Of a stretch of 56,425 nucleotides of DNA, positions 9,087-16,615 are shown piece after piece. Numbering within the stretch: the first letter of the stretch is position 1; every line of letters starts with the position of its first letter. The notes under the pieces are model-generated. The model did no database searches, was not told where the DNA came from, and worked only from the letters and a program-made list of their open reading frames with translations. The DNA comes from Bacteroidales bacterium (lineage in GTDB: Bacteria; Bacteroidota; Bacteroidia; Bacteroidales; UBA932). The position numbers and the translations under genes were made by a program. The DNA is taken from NCBI GenBank assembly GCA_017476575.1, contig JAFUZO010000075.1, positions 1 through 56,425 on the forward strand. The letters run 5' to 3'.

Positions 9087-10054
9087 CGGGTACGGGCGAC
9101 GAGGCTGTCGGCGAAGCGTTGGAGGGTTTCGTAGCCGGTGACGCCGGTGACTTCCGAAGCCGCCGTCATCGCTTTTTCATGGAAACTCCGTACAGCCGCC
9201 AAGGCGTCGTCGCCGACATGGACGGACGCATAGAGGTCCATGACACGGGCGATCTTGGCGGCCTGCTCTTCGGCCGTTCCTGAGGGCAGGGCCATCGCTT
9301 CGGACAATCCTGCGGCTCCTTTCTCCATCGTCCGGACCGTGAGCCAGGATTTCTTGCCGTTGAGGATATCGCCGCCGATCGGCTTCCCGAAGACCTTGGC
9401 GTCGCCGTAGGCGTCCAGGTAGTCGTCGGCGACCTGGAAGGCCAGGCCGAGGTTGTAACCATACTCATAGAGACCCTCGCAGATGACATTCGGAGCCCCC
9501 GCGATCAGGGCGCCCATCTTGGCTGAGCAGGCGATCAGCACGGCTGTCTTCAGCCCGATCATCTTGAGGTAGTCCTGCATGGTCACGGACGGCACCTTCT
9601 CGAAGTCCATGTCGTACTGCTGCCCGTCGCAGACCTGGGCGGCCGTCGTGGAGAACAGTTCCAGTACGTCGCCGAGGACGTACGCCGGTGCTTTTGCCAT
9701 GCGCTTGTAGCTGTCGATACACATGACGTCGCCGGAGAGGATGGCCGTGTCAGGGGACCACTTCTTCCACACTGTATCCTGCCCGCGGCGCATCGGGGAC
9801 TTGTCCATGATGTCGTCGTGGATGAGGGTGAAGGTGTGGAACACCTCCAGCCCCGCCGCCGGTTCCAGGATTTCCGGCGTGAAGGTGTCGTGGAAGAGGC
9901 TGTACACCGTCAGGCACAACCGGGGGCGGATCCGTTTCCCGCCGATGGCGATCATATACCGCAGCGGGTCATACAGTTCCGCCGGCTCCTGGGTGAACTC
10001 GATCTGCCGGAACAAATCCCGGACAGCCCGGTCGATAAGCGCTTCTGTCATCAT
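9083..10054 (-). CDS. Trans-polyprenyl diphosphate synthase (IspA/IspB family)
   Basis: This enzyme condenses isopentenyl diphosphate with an allylic diphosphate to make farnesyl or longer prenyl chains for quinones and undecaprenyl carriers. Both aspartate-rich motifs are present: DDIMD in TLIHDDIMDKSPMRRG and DDYLD in FQVADDYLDAYGD. IGGKRIRPRL near residue 40 is the usual IPP-binding segment. The best start is one of two adjacent ATGs (10054 or 10051), because the upstream extension to 10087 lacks family similarity. The residue before the first motif includes Phe-His (EVFHTFTLIHDD), but chain length cannot be set reliably by eye. It is first in a two-gene transcript with the U32 gene. Confidence 0.92.
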   Translation of the reverse strand: MMTEALIDRAVRDLFRQIEFTQEPAELYDPLRYMIAIGGKRIRPRLCLTVYSLFHDTFTPEILEPAAGLEVFHTFTLIHDDIMDKSPMRRGQDTVWKKWSPDTAILSGDVMCIDSYKRMAKAPAYVLGDVLELFSTTAAQVCDGQQYDMDFEKVPSVTMQDYLKMIGLKTAVLIACSAKMGALIAGAPNVICEGLYEYGYNLGLAFQVADDYLDAYGDAKVFGKPIGGDILNGKKSWLTVRTMEKGAAGLSEAMALPSGTAEEQAAKIARVMDLYASVHVGDDALAAVRSFHEKAMTAASEVTGVTGYETLQRFADSLVARTR

Positions 10055-10138
10055 GTCGCAGTCGTTTTCGACTGCAAAAATACACATTCCCCTCCGTATT
10101 TCCGCGCATCCGGCCCGGAATTTCCCGGACCGGGCGGG

Positions 10139-11470
10139 TCAGAGGTCCAGCGGAGCACCGCGATAGAAGTCGAGAAGACGGGTCTGGAAGAGGTATTCGT
10201 ACGTGGCCTGGACGAGGTCGGAGCGGGTCTTCATCAAAGTGTTCCGCGCTTCATTGAACTCGGTGACGGTTGCCTTGCCGTTCTCGTACTTGGCCTGGAC
10301 GAGCCGGAAGGCCTCTTCCGCCGAATCGGCCGCAGTCCCGGACGCCTGGTACTTCGCCTGGGCGGCGACGGCCCCGTTCCACGCCTGCTGGATCTCCTTG
10401 TAGAGCGACTGCTTCGTCTTTTCGAGCTGGATGCGCTGGAGTTCCTGGTTGAGCCGGGCGGAACGGATGGCGTTCCGGGTCGCGAACTTATTGAATATCG
10501 GGATGTTCAGCGATACGCCCACATACGGGCTGAAGTTGGTCCGGACCTGGTTCCAGAACTGCCCGCCGTCCTCGTCCAGCCCCCGGTAGGGCGTGTAGTA
10601 GTTCGTTCCGGCGCCGCCGGACAGGGAGAGGGTGGGGAAGAGGGCGCTCCGGGCGATGAGGAGGGACTTCTCCGTGCCTTCGAGCCGGATGCGTTCGGCC
10701 GCGACCGCCGGGCGCACCTCGACCGCATCGGCATAGATGTCGTCGGGGAAGCCGATGGCCCGGTCCCCCGGCACGGCAGCCGGGCGGGCGACCGAGAACC
10801 CTTCCGCCGAAGGAAACTCGAGCAGCTGGGCCAGATCCAGACAGGACATGCGTGCATTGTTTCCGGCCTGGACGAGGGTCGAGCGGCTTTGTGCCAGGGA
10901 GGCCTGTTGCTGGGCTACTTCCGCGGAAGACGCCTTGCCTGTCCCGGCCATGGCTTCCAGCCGGACGACCTGCAATGAATCGATGGCGACCTGCTGCCGG
11001 GCGACCTCCCGGATTTCTTCGTTATAGAGAATCTGCACATAGGCCTGGGCCACGGCGATGCGGATGTCGTCCCGCGCCTTCTCCAGGTCGGCCGTCGCTG
11101 CGTCGAGGTTGAGCCGGGCGAGGCCGATCTGGCCCGGGGTCGCCAGGCCGTCGAAGAGGGTCATGCTTCCGCCGATGGACAGGCCCGTGGAGGTGGTGTT
11201 GGTCTGGGCGTAGGTATTCTCCGAGGTCAGGCCGCGACCGAAGCTGAGGCTTTCGGAAGCCGACGCCGCCACGGAAGGCAGCCGGCTGTTGCGGGCCGTG
11301 TTGAGGTCGATTTCCTTCTGTTCCAGGGAAATCCCGCCCTGCCGGACGGTCAGGTTGTGCTCCAGGGCCCATCCGATGCACTCCTGGAGGGTCCATGGAT
11401 GTCCGAGGTCCTGGGCGGAGGCGGCGGCACCCCATCCGAGTGCCAGCACGCAGAGGGTCAGCCTTCTCAT
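10139..11470 (-). CDS. TolC-family outer-membrane efflux protein
   Basis: A 443-residue protein with signal peptide (MRRLTLCVLALGWGAAASAQ) and the two repeated coiled-coil halves of TolC-type channels. The first half starts WTLQECIGWALEHNLTVRQG; the second contains VRPAVAAERIRLEGTEKSLL. Trimeric members span the outer membrane and the periplasm and dock onto membrane-fusion proteins. The 4-base overlap of its start with the HlyD stop makes it the last gene of the five-gene exporter operon 15839-10139. No lipobox cysteine is seen, so anchoring is by the barrel alone. Confidence 0.92.
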   Translation of the reverse strand: MRRLTLCVLALGWGAAASAQDLGHPWTLQECIGWALEHNLTVRQGGISLEQKEIDLNTARNSRLPSVAASASESLSFGRGLTSENTYAQTNTTSTGLSIGGSMTLFDGLATPGQIGLARLNLDAATADLEKARDDIRIAVAQAYVQILYNEEIREVARQQVAIDSLQVVRLEAMAGTGKASSAEVAQQQASLAQSRSTLVQAGNNARMSCLDLAQLLEFPSAEGFSVARPAAVPGDRAIGFPDDIYADAVEVRPAVAAERIRLEGTEKSLLIARSALFPTLSLSGGAGTNYYTPYRGLDEDGGQFWNQVRTNFSPYVGVSLNIPIFNKFATRNAIRSARLNQELQRIQLEKTKQSLYKEIQQAWNGAVAAQAKYQASGTAADSAEEAFRLVQAKYENGKATVTEFNEARNTLMKTRSDLVQATYEYLFQTRLLDFYRGAPLDL

Positions 11471-12564
11471 ACGCCCGCGCTCTTGAGGACCTGGTTGCCG
11501 CGGAGTTTCTCGCCCTCGGCGAGCCCTTCCTTGACTTCGATATGGATGCCGTCGGACAGGCCGGTGACGACGTCACGCCGCTGATATCCCTCGGGCGTGG
11601 ATACGAACACATAGGTCGTGTCCCCGGCGAACTGGATGGCGCTCTCCGGGACGGCCAGCACGCTGGTGGCGCTCTGGAGGACGATTTCCGCATTGGCGCT
11701 GTAGCCGGAACGGATGGTGATGTCGGACGGGACCTGGACCGACGCCTTGATCTCGAACTGGTTGGCCCCGCTCACTTCGGTCGCCTTCGGGGCGATGTAC
11801 TCCAGGGTCGCGTCGAGGCTGACTTCCTGCAGGGCGCCGACGGTGATGCGGACCGGCATGCCGGTGGACAGCCGCCCGACCTCGGTCTCGTCGATGTTGC
11901 CATCGAAGATGAGGTCGTCCATGTCGGCGACCGTGGCGATGGTCGTGCCGTCGTTGAAGGAGTTGGAGTTGATGACGGTGTTCCCGACCTTGACCGGGAT
12001 GTCGAGGATGAGGCCGGAGATAGAGGACCGGATGAGGGTCGAACTGCCGGACTTGTTGGCCGAGGAGACACCGTCCCGCACGATTTCCAGCGATTCCTTG
12101 GCGGCGGAGAGTTCCTCCTCCGCCTGCTGGAGGGCCTGCCGGATGCGGTCATACTCGTCCGCGCTGACAAGGGCCTGGTCGTAGAGGGCCTTCTCCCGGT
12201 CGAAGTCGGTCCGGGCCTGGGAGAGGTTGACCTCGGCGAGGCGGACCCGGCTCTGCGCAGAACTCAGCTGCGACATGTCCGGAATCACCTTGACCTTGGC
12301 GATGATCTCGTCCTTCTTGACGGGATCGCCGGCCTGCTTGTAGAGTTCGGCAATGATGCCGCTGATCTGCGGCTTGATGTTGACTTCGTCCCGCGGCTGG
12401 ATCTTGCCGGTGACGATGGTGGATTTCACGATATCCATCATCGTTGGCTCCAGTTCCTGGTACTGCGCGGCTTTGGGCTTCGACCGCTGGAACAGGTAGG
12501 CGAAGGTGCCGAGGAAGAGGACAGTGATGAAGATGATGACCAGATATTTACCGATTTTTTTCAT
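11467..12564 (-). CDS. Periplasmic adaptor of MacA/HlyD family
   Basis: A 365-residue membrane-fusion protein with one N-terminal transmembrane helix (about 7-24) and a lipoyl half starting IVTGKIQPRDEVNIKPQISG. A coiled-coil hairpin follows (about 95-165), then the second lipoyl half RSSISGLILDIPVKVGNTV. A beta-barrel region with MPVRITVGAL and a membrane-proximal domain end the protein. It joins the FtsX-like permeases of the same operon to the TolC-type channel. MacA-type adaptors also stimulate the MacB ATPase. It is separated from the upstream permease gene by a 43-base gap that carries a short dispersed repeat (12579-12606). Confidence 0.92.
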   Translation of the reverse strand: MKKIGKYLVIIFITVLFLGTFAYLFQRSKPKAAQYQELEPTMMDIVKSTIVTGKIQPRDEVNIKPQISGIIAELYKQAGDPVKKDEIIAKVKVIPDMSQLSSAQSRVRLAEVNLSQARTDFDREKALYDQALVSADEYDRIRQALQQAEEELSAAKESLEIVRDGVSSANKSGSSTLIRSSISGLILDIPVKVGNTVINSNSFNDGTTIATVADMDDLIFDGNIDETEVGRLSTGMPVRITVGALQEVSLDATLEYIAPKATEVSGANQFEIKASVQVPSDITIRSGYSANAEIVLQSATSVLAVPESAIQFAGDTTYVFVSTPEGYQRRDVVTGLSDGIHIEVKEGLAEGEKLRGNQVLKSAGV

Positions 12565-12578
12565 ATGATGTTGTTTTT

Positions 12579-12606
12579 AGATTCTTCGAGTTCACTCAGA
12601 ATGACA
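12579..12606 (-). repeat. Short dispersed intergenic repeat remnant within an operon
   Basis: On the minus strand this reads TGTCATTCTGAGTGAACT followed by CGAAGAATCT. From memory, variants of TCATTCTGAGCGAAGCGAAG recur between genes in many unrelated bacteria. Here it fills almost all of the 43-base gap between the permease and HlyD genes, the only non-overlapping junction in this operon. A short inverted pair is visible (ATTCT and AGAAT). Confidence 0.5.
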
Positions 12607-12607
12607 A

Positions 12608-13855
12608 TTATTCGTCCCGCATGGCGTCGACCGGTTTGATGCTCATGGCGCGGAGGGAGGGGGCCAGGCCGGCCAGCACGCCGAGGACGGTCAGCAGGAG
12701 GGCGGCGGCGACGGCGGTGCCGAAGGGGACCTGGAAGGCCGCTTTGAGGATACCGTCGGAGGTCATGCCGGCCTCGACCCCGGCGAGGATGAGTACGCTG
12801 ATGACGATGCCCATCAACCCCGCTGCCAGGGTGAGCACGATGCTCTCGGCGACAATCTGGCCGAGGATCATGCGGGGCGTGGCCCCGATGGCCCGGCGGA
12901 TGCCGATTTCGGTCGTGCGCTCCCGGACGGAGACCATCATGATGTTGGACACCCCGACAGCCCCGGCCAGGAGGGTTCCCAGGCCGATCAGCCAGATCAG
13001 GAACTTGATGCCCCTGAACAGGTTGTCCACGATACCGAAGATGAGCTGGGTGTTGATCATGTTGATGGATTCCTCGTCGGTCGGATCGATGTAGTGGCCC
13101 ACGGCGATGGCTTCGCGCACCTTCGGGATCACGCCGGACATCGTGATACCCTCCCGGGCGGTGAAACAGATCAGGTCGACCGTCCTTCCATGGTTGTAAG
13201 CCCGTTGCAGGAGGGTGATGGGTACGGTGACAGTCTCGCTGGCCTGTCCGTTGATGCTCAGGTTGCCTTCGTTGTAGTCCACGCCGATGACCTGGTAATG
13301 GAGCCCGTCCACACGGATGTATTTCCCGCAGGGATCGCCGCCTTCAGGGAAGAGCTGGTTGTAGACCTTCCGTCCGATGACGCATACCTTCCGCTCCTGG
13401 ATGACGTCCATCTCATCGATGTAACGCCCGTAGTAGAGTTTCGGCGATTCGATGTGGTCATAGTCGGCCCGGACGCCTTTCAGGGAGCCGCTGGAATAGG
13501 TATTGGCCCCATATTCGGCGGTTTTTCCCCAGAAGGAGAGGATGGGCGTGACGACGTCCAGTTCGTCCACCCGGGCCTTGATACGGTCGATGTCTTCATA
13601 GTCCAGAGCCCAGGTGCGCCCTTTCTGGAAGCCCCGCCAGGGCTTGGTCGTCGGCTCCGGGTAGACGATGCAGGTGTTCTGGGCGAAGCCTTCGAAATTC
13701 TTCTCCAGGAGCTCTTTCAGACCCTGTCCGCCGCCGATCAGCAGCATAAGCATGAAGATGCCCCAGAACACGCCGAAGCCGGTGAGGAAACTGCGGGAGC
13801 GGTTCCGCAGGATGGAGTCCAGGATTTCCCGGAATGTGTCTCTGTCCAGTCTCAT
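12608..13855 (-). CDS. MacB-type ABC transporter permease (FtsX family)
   Basis: A 415-residue protein with the MacB topology: an N-terminal transmembrane helix (about 22-45), a large periplasmic core domain (about 50-280) and three C-terminal helices of the FtsX domain. The conserved coupling segment GVSNIMMVSVRERTTEIGIRR sits after the second helix (about 310-330). Such permeases are mechanotransducers that drive periplasmic substrates through TolC rather than moving them across the inner membrane. The ATPase is a separate gene (15117-15839), unlike fused E. coli MacB. The start overlaps the stop of the second permease gene by 4 bases, so the two probably form a heterodimer. Confidence 0.92.
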   Translation of the reverse strand: MRLDRDTFREILDSILRNRSRSFLTGFGVFWGIFMLMLLIGGGQGLKELLEKNFEGFAQNTCIVYPEPTTKPWRGFQKGRTWALDYEDIDRIKARVDELDVVTPILSFWGKTAEYGANTYSSGSLKGVRADYDHIESPKLYYGRYIDEMDVIQERKVCVIGRKVYNQLFPEGGDPCGKYIRVDGLHYQVIGVDYNEGNLSINGQASETVTVPITLLQRAYNHGRTVDLICFTAREGITMSGVIPKVREAIAVGHYIDPTDEESINMINTQLIFGIVDNLFRGIKFLIWLIGLGTLLAGAVGVSNIMMVSVRERTTEIGIRRAIGATPRMILGQIVAESIVLTLAAGLMGIVISVLILAGVEAGMTSDGILKAAFQVPFGTAVAAALLLTVLGVLAGLAPSLRAMSIKPVDAMRDE

Positions 13856-15120
13856 TCTGCCCGTAATGCTTCGATAGGTCTGACTTGGGAGGCCTTCCTT
13901 GCCGGTGCCAGCCCGGCGAGGGTGCCTGCGATGATAAGGAGGAGGGTCGCTTCCAGGGCGACGCTGAGGCCCACGGTCGGGTCCTCCAACATGTGGATTT
14001 CGGTGAACCCGATGTTCACCGCCTTCTGTCCGATGGTCTTGTCCATGATTTCACAGGCGGCCATCCCCAGCACCATGCCGATGTACCCGAACAGGGCGGT
14101 GATGGTGACACTTTCAGCGATGATGAGGCTGAGGATATGGCGGGGTTTCGCCCCGATGGCCTTGCGGATGCCGAACTCATGGGTCCGCTCCTTGACGGAG
14201 ATGAGCATGATGTTCGAAACGCCTACGATGCCGCTGATGAGGGTCAGCAGGCTCAGGATCCACAGTGCGATGGTGATGATCTCCTTGGCCTGGGACATCT
14301 GGATGTTCTGACTGTGCCGGTTCCAGATCCAGAGGGCACCCGGGTCGTCCGGATGGGCGTCATGTCGGGTCTTGAGGGCGGCGCCGTATTCCTTTTCGAA
14401 CGCCTCGCTTTCTTGGAGACCCTTGATACCGTGGAAGGTGAAATAGATGGAGCCGACGTTGCTGTCCGGATAGAAGATGCCCTTCATGGTGGTGTAGGGA
14501 ACGTAGGAGAAGCTCCGCCAGCTGCTTTCGTCTTGCACATAGATGCCGACGATGCGGAAGGCGACGCCCTGGATTTCGACCCATTGACCGATGATGTCGT
14601 CGATGTCGCCGTCGGACAGCGCCTTGGCCTGCGATGAACTGAGGACGATAACCTTGGCGCGTTGCTGGAGATCGGCCTGGTTGAGGGTCCGTCCGCTGCG
14701 GAGCACGACCTTCTCGATGTCCATGTAGGACGGAGTCACGCCGCAGACCGAGCCTTCCACGGTTTTCCGTCCGATGGCGAGTGTGGCGGAGAGTCCGTCC
14801 GTGACCGGGGATACGATGTCGATATGGTCGGCGAACTCCCGTCCTTCCGTAACAGCGATGTCCCCTTCGTCCAAGTGGATGCGCCGCCCGTCCTGGTAGC
14901 CGTTTGCAGGCATTGTCGTCCATCCGCCACTGACCCGCATGGAATTGCTCGCCACATAGTCATCCATGTTGCCGATGAAGGCGTTCATCAGGCCGTTGCC
15001 TGCACCCAGCAGACAGATCAGCAGGAAAATGCCCCAGCTGACCGCGAAGCCGGTGAGCGTCGTCCGGAGCTTGTTGCCCCGGAGCGTGCTGCCGATTTCC
15101 TGGATGAGGTCGGTGATCAT
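13852..15120 (-). CDS. MacB-type ABC transporter permease, second subunit
   Basis: A 422-residue FtsX-family permease, similar in layout to its neighbour but clearly diverged: N-terminal helix around 20-42, periplasmic domain, and three C-terminal helices with GVSNIMLISVKERTHEFGIRK (about 300-320). The C-terminus ends with the common LAGLAPARKASQVRPIEALR motif. Overlaps of 4 bases with both the ATPase gene and the other permease gene indicate translational coupling. The pair most likely forms one heterodimeric transporter with the shared ATPase. Confidence 0.92.
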   Translation of the reverse strand: MITDLIQEIGSTLRGNKLRTTLTGFAVSWGIFLLICLLGAGNGLMNAFIGNMDDYVASNSMRVSGGWTTMPANGYQDGRRIHLDEGDIAVTEGREFADHIDIVSPVTDGLSATLAIGRKTVEGSVCGVTPSYMDIEKVVLRSGRTLNQADLQQRAKVIVLSSSQAKALSDGDIDDIIGQWVEIQGVAFRIVGIYVQDESSWRSFSYVPYTTMKGIFYPDSNVGSIYFTFHGIKGLQESEAFEKEYGAALKTRHDAHPDDPGALWIWNRHSQNIQMSQAKEIITIALWILSLLTLISGIVGVSNIMLISVKERTHEFGIRKAIGAKPRHILSLIIAESVTITALFGYIGMVLGMAACEIMDKTIGQKAVNIGFTEIHMLEDPTVGLSVALEATLLLIIAGTLAGLAPARKASQVRPIEALRAE

Positions 15121-15839
15121 TTCATCAGCCCTCCTGCACCGAACGGGGAAGCGTTATGGTCATGGTTCTCTTCGATGGCGCCGATCACGCCGTCCTTGAT
15201 ATGGATGATCTTGTCGGTCTCGTTGGCGACGCCGCTCTCGTGGGTGACGACGATGATGGTGATGCCCTCTTCCTGGTTGAGCCGGTGGAGCAGCTGCATC
15301 ACCTCGACGCTGGTCTGGGAATCCAGGGCGCCGGTCGGTTCGTCGGCCAGGATGATCTGCGGGTGCGTGATCAGGGCGCGGGCGATGGCGGTGCGCTGCT
15401 TCTGCCCTCCGGACATCTCGTTCGGAAAATGCGTGGCCCAGTCGGCAAGACCCAGCTTGTCGAGGTATTCCATGGCCATCTCACGGCGCCGGCGGCGGGG
15501 GACACCCTGATAATACAAGGGCAGTTCGACATTCTCGACGGCAGTCTTGAAGCCGATCAGGTTGAACGACTGGAAGACGAAGCCGATCATCCGGTTGCGG
15601 TACTCGGCCGCCTGCCGTTCGCCGAGGTCCTTGATCAGGCGGCCGTCCAGGCGGTATTCGCCGGTATCATAGTTGTCCAGGATGCCGAGGATGTTCAGCA
15701 GGGTGGACTTGCCGGACCCCGAGGCGCCCATGATGGAAACGAACTCGCCACGTCCGATCGTGAGGTCGATGCCTTTCAGCACGTGCAGCGGCTGCCCGTT
15801 GTCATAGGTCTTGTTGATGTCTTTCAATTCAATCAGCAT
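15117..15839 (-). CDS. ABC transporter ATP-binding protein (MacB/LolD type)
   Basis: The 240-residue nucleotide-binding subunit carries Walker A GASGSGKST (about 39-47), the Q-loop in FVFQSFNLIG, the signature LSGGQ-equivalent MSGGQKQRTAIARAL, Walker B IILADEP and the H-loop VVTHES. The start at 15839 (MLIELKDINKTYD) is preferred over longer in-frame options, because the upstream extension has no family similarity and would run past the probable promoter. It is the first gene of the operon ATPase-permease-permease-adaptor-TolC, which should export or extract a periplasmic substrate such as a peptide, antibiotic or lipid-linked molecule. The substrate is unknown. Confidence 0.94.
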   Translation of the reverse strand: MLIELKDINKTYDNGQPLHVLKGIDLTIGRGEFVSIMGASGSGKSTLLNILGILDNYDTGEYRLDGRLIKDLGERQAAEYRNRMIGFVFQSFNLIGFKTAVENVELPLYYQGVPRRRRREMAMEYLDKLGLADWATHFPNEMSGGQKQRTAIARALITHPQIILADEPTGALDSQTSVEVMQLLHRLNQEEGITIIVVTHESGVANETDKIIHIKDGVIGAIEENHDHNASPFGAGGLMK

Positions 15840-15985
15840 ATCGCTCTTGTGTATTAGTATGCTATTACACTGCAAATGTAAGCAGGATTTTCCAATCCAC
15901 CAAATTTTTTTCACGCCGCCGCCCTTTTCCCCTGTCGATGTCCGCGATATCCTTCCCAACATCATGCCATTCCATATCATGGCGG

Positions 15986-16015
15986 CAAAGATACAGATTA
16001 TTTATCGAAATACAA
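15986..16015 (-). promoter_or_regulatory. Promoter of the MacAB-TolC-type operon
   Basis: On the minus strand a TTG (16013-16015) lies 19 bases before TATCTTTG (15986-15993), matching the Bacteroidetes -33/-7 pattern. The predicted transcript has a leader of about 140 bases before the ATPase start at 15839. The surrounding 15850-16070 stretch is AT-rich compared with the coding DNA. Confidence 0.55.
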
Positions 16016-16151
16016 TAAATAATAACAGCAAATCGGAAATTAATTATTAAAAATTTGTTGCAATCCACGCGCCGGGCAGAGGACATCCCCACCCCTTCCT
16101 TCCCGTCTCCCTCTTCCTCCTCTCCCTCTCCCGTCTCCACCCTCCGGCCGG

Positions 16152-16304
16152 ATTCCTGTCCGAACCGTCGGCGGTGTTTCGTTTGGTAGGGATTATGCCC
16201 GTATTCCCGTCCAACCTGTCGGATGGATTTCGTTTGGTCATGATTGGCCCTGGATTCCCGTCCGAACTGTCGAAGTGGATTTGTCGGGTCTGAAAAGTCC
16301 CATC
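16152..16304. repeat. Three-copy 51-base imperfect tandem repeat
   Basis: Three units begin at 16152, 16203 and 16254 with ATTCCYGTCC. The first two share the later segment TTTCGTTTGGT; the third is more diverged. The period is 51, a multiple of three, and the minus strand is open through all three copies with a 17-residue period (DGNPGPIMTKRNPS, then DGNTGIIPTKRNTA). No start codon, promoter or real protein could be tied to it. It lies in the 776-base gene-free stretch between the ABC operon and the MFS genes. Confidence 0.55.
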
Positions 16305-16317
16305 TGCCCCGTCAACC

Positions 16318-16347
16318 CCGTCATGCCCGGCCCCGACCGGGCATCTA
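16318..16347. repeat. Palindromic (REP-like) dispersed repeat, copy A
   Basis: ATGCCCGG (16323-16330) and CCGGGCAT (16337-16344) form a perfect 8-base stem around a 6-base loop CCCCGA. A diverged copy with the same arrangement is present on the other strand at 47951-47979. The repeat is GC-rich and lies between genes. It is too short to be an insertion sequence. Confidence 0.5.
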
Positions 16348-16526
16348 TCCGATCGGTAGGAGGTCGGGGAGGGTCTTGAGGAGGTCGTTGCAGGCGACGA
16401 GGCCAGGGTGGTGACACAGGGTGTGTGGCGGAAGGCGTTGTCGTGGAGGCCGACATACCGGGCGATGGTCAGGGCGACCCGTTCGGCCGAAGCACCCAAC
16501 CGGTTGATGGCCAGGGAAAAGAGCAT
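16345..16526 (-). pseudogene. Possible frameshifted small coding relic, unrecognised
   Basis: Reading from an ATG at 16526, the minus strand encodes MLFSLAINRLGASAERV and continues as a plausible helical peptide through ARYVGLHDNAFRHT. A shift into another frame near the CACACA run (about 16420) then gives HHPGLVACNDLLKTLPDLL and a stop at 16345. The composite looks more protein-like than either frame alone, but no family was recognised. The ATG coincides with the edge of a perfect hairpin. It could be chance in GC-rich DNA. Confidence 0.2.
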
Positions 16527-16557
16527 TCTCGGGTGCAAATCCATTTGCACCCGAGAA
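16526..16557 (-). terminator. Rho-independent terminator of the MFS gene pair
   Basis: TTCTCGGGTGCAAAT and its exact reverse complement form a perfect 15-base-pair stem with only CC between the arms. It lies 58 bases after the stop codon of the last MFS gene. On the minus strand it is followed by TGCTCTTTTCCC, a short T-run about 7 bases past the stem. The distance and strand fit termination of the two-gene MFS transcript. Confidence 0.6.
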
Positions 16558-16615
16558 CCTGTAACCAAGTGACGGATAACGTGTCTGGTGCTGCGCGAGG
16601 CAGCCCGGCCCGGGG

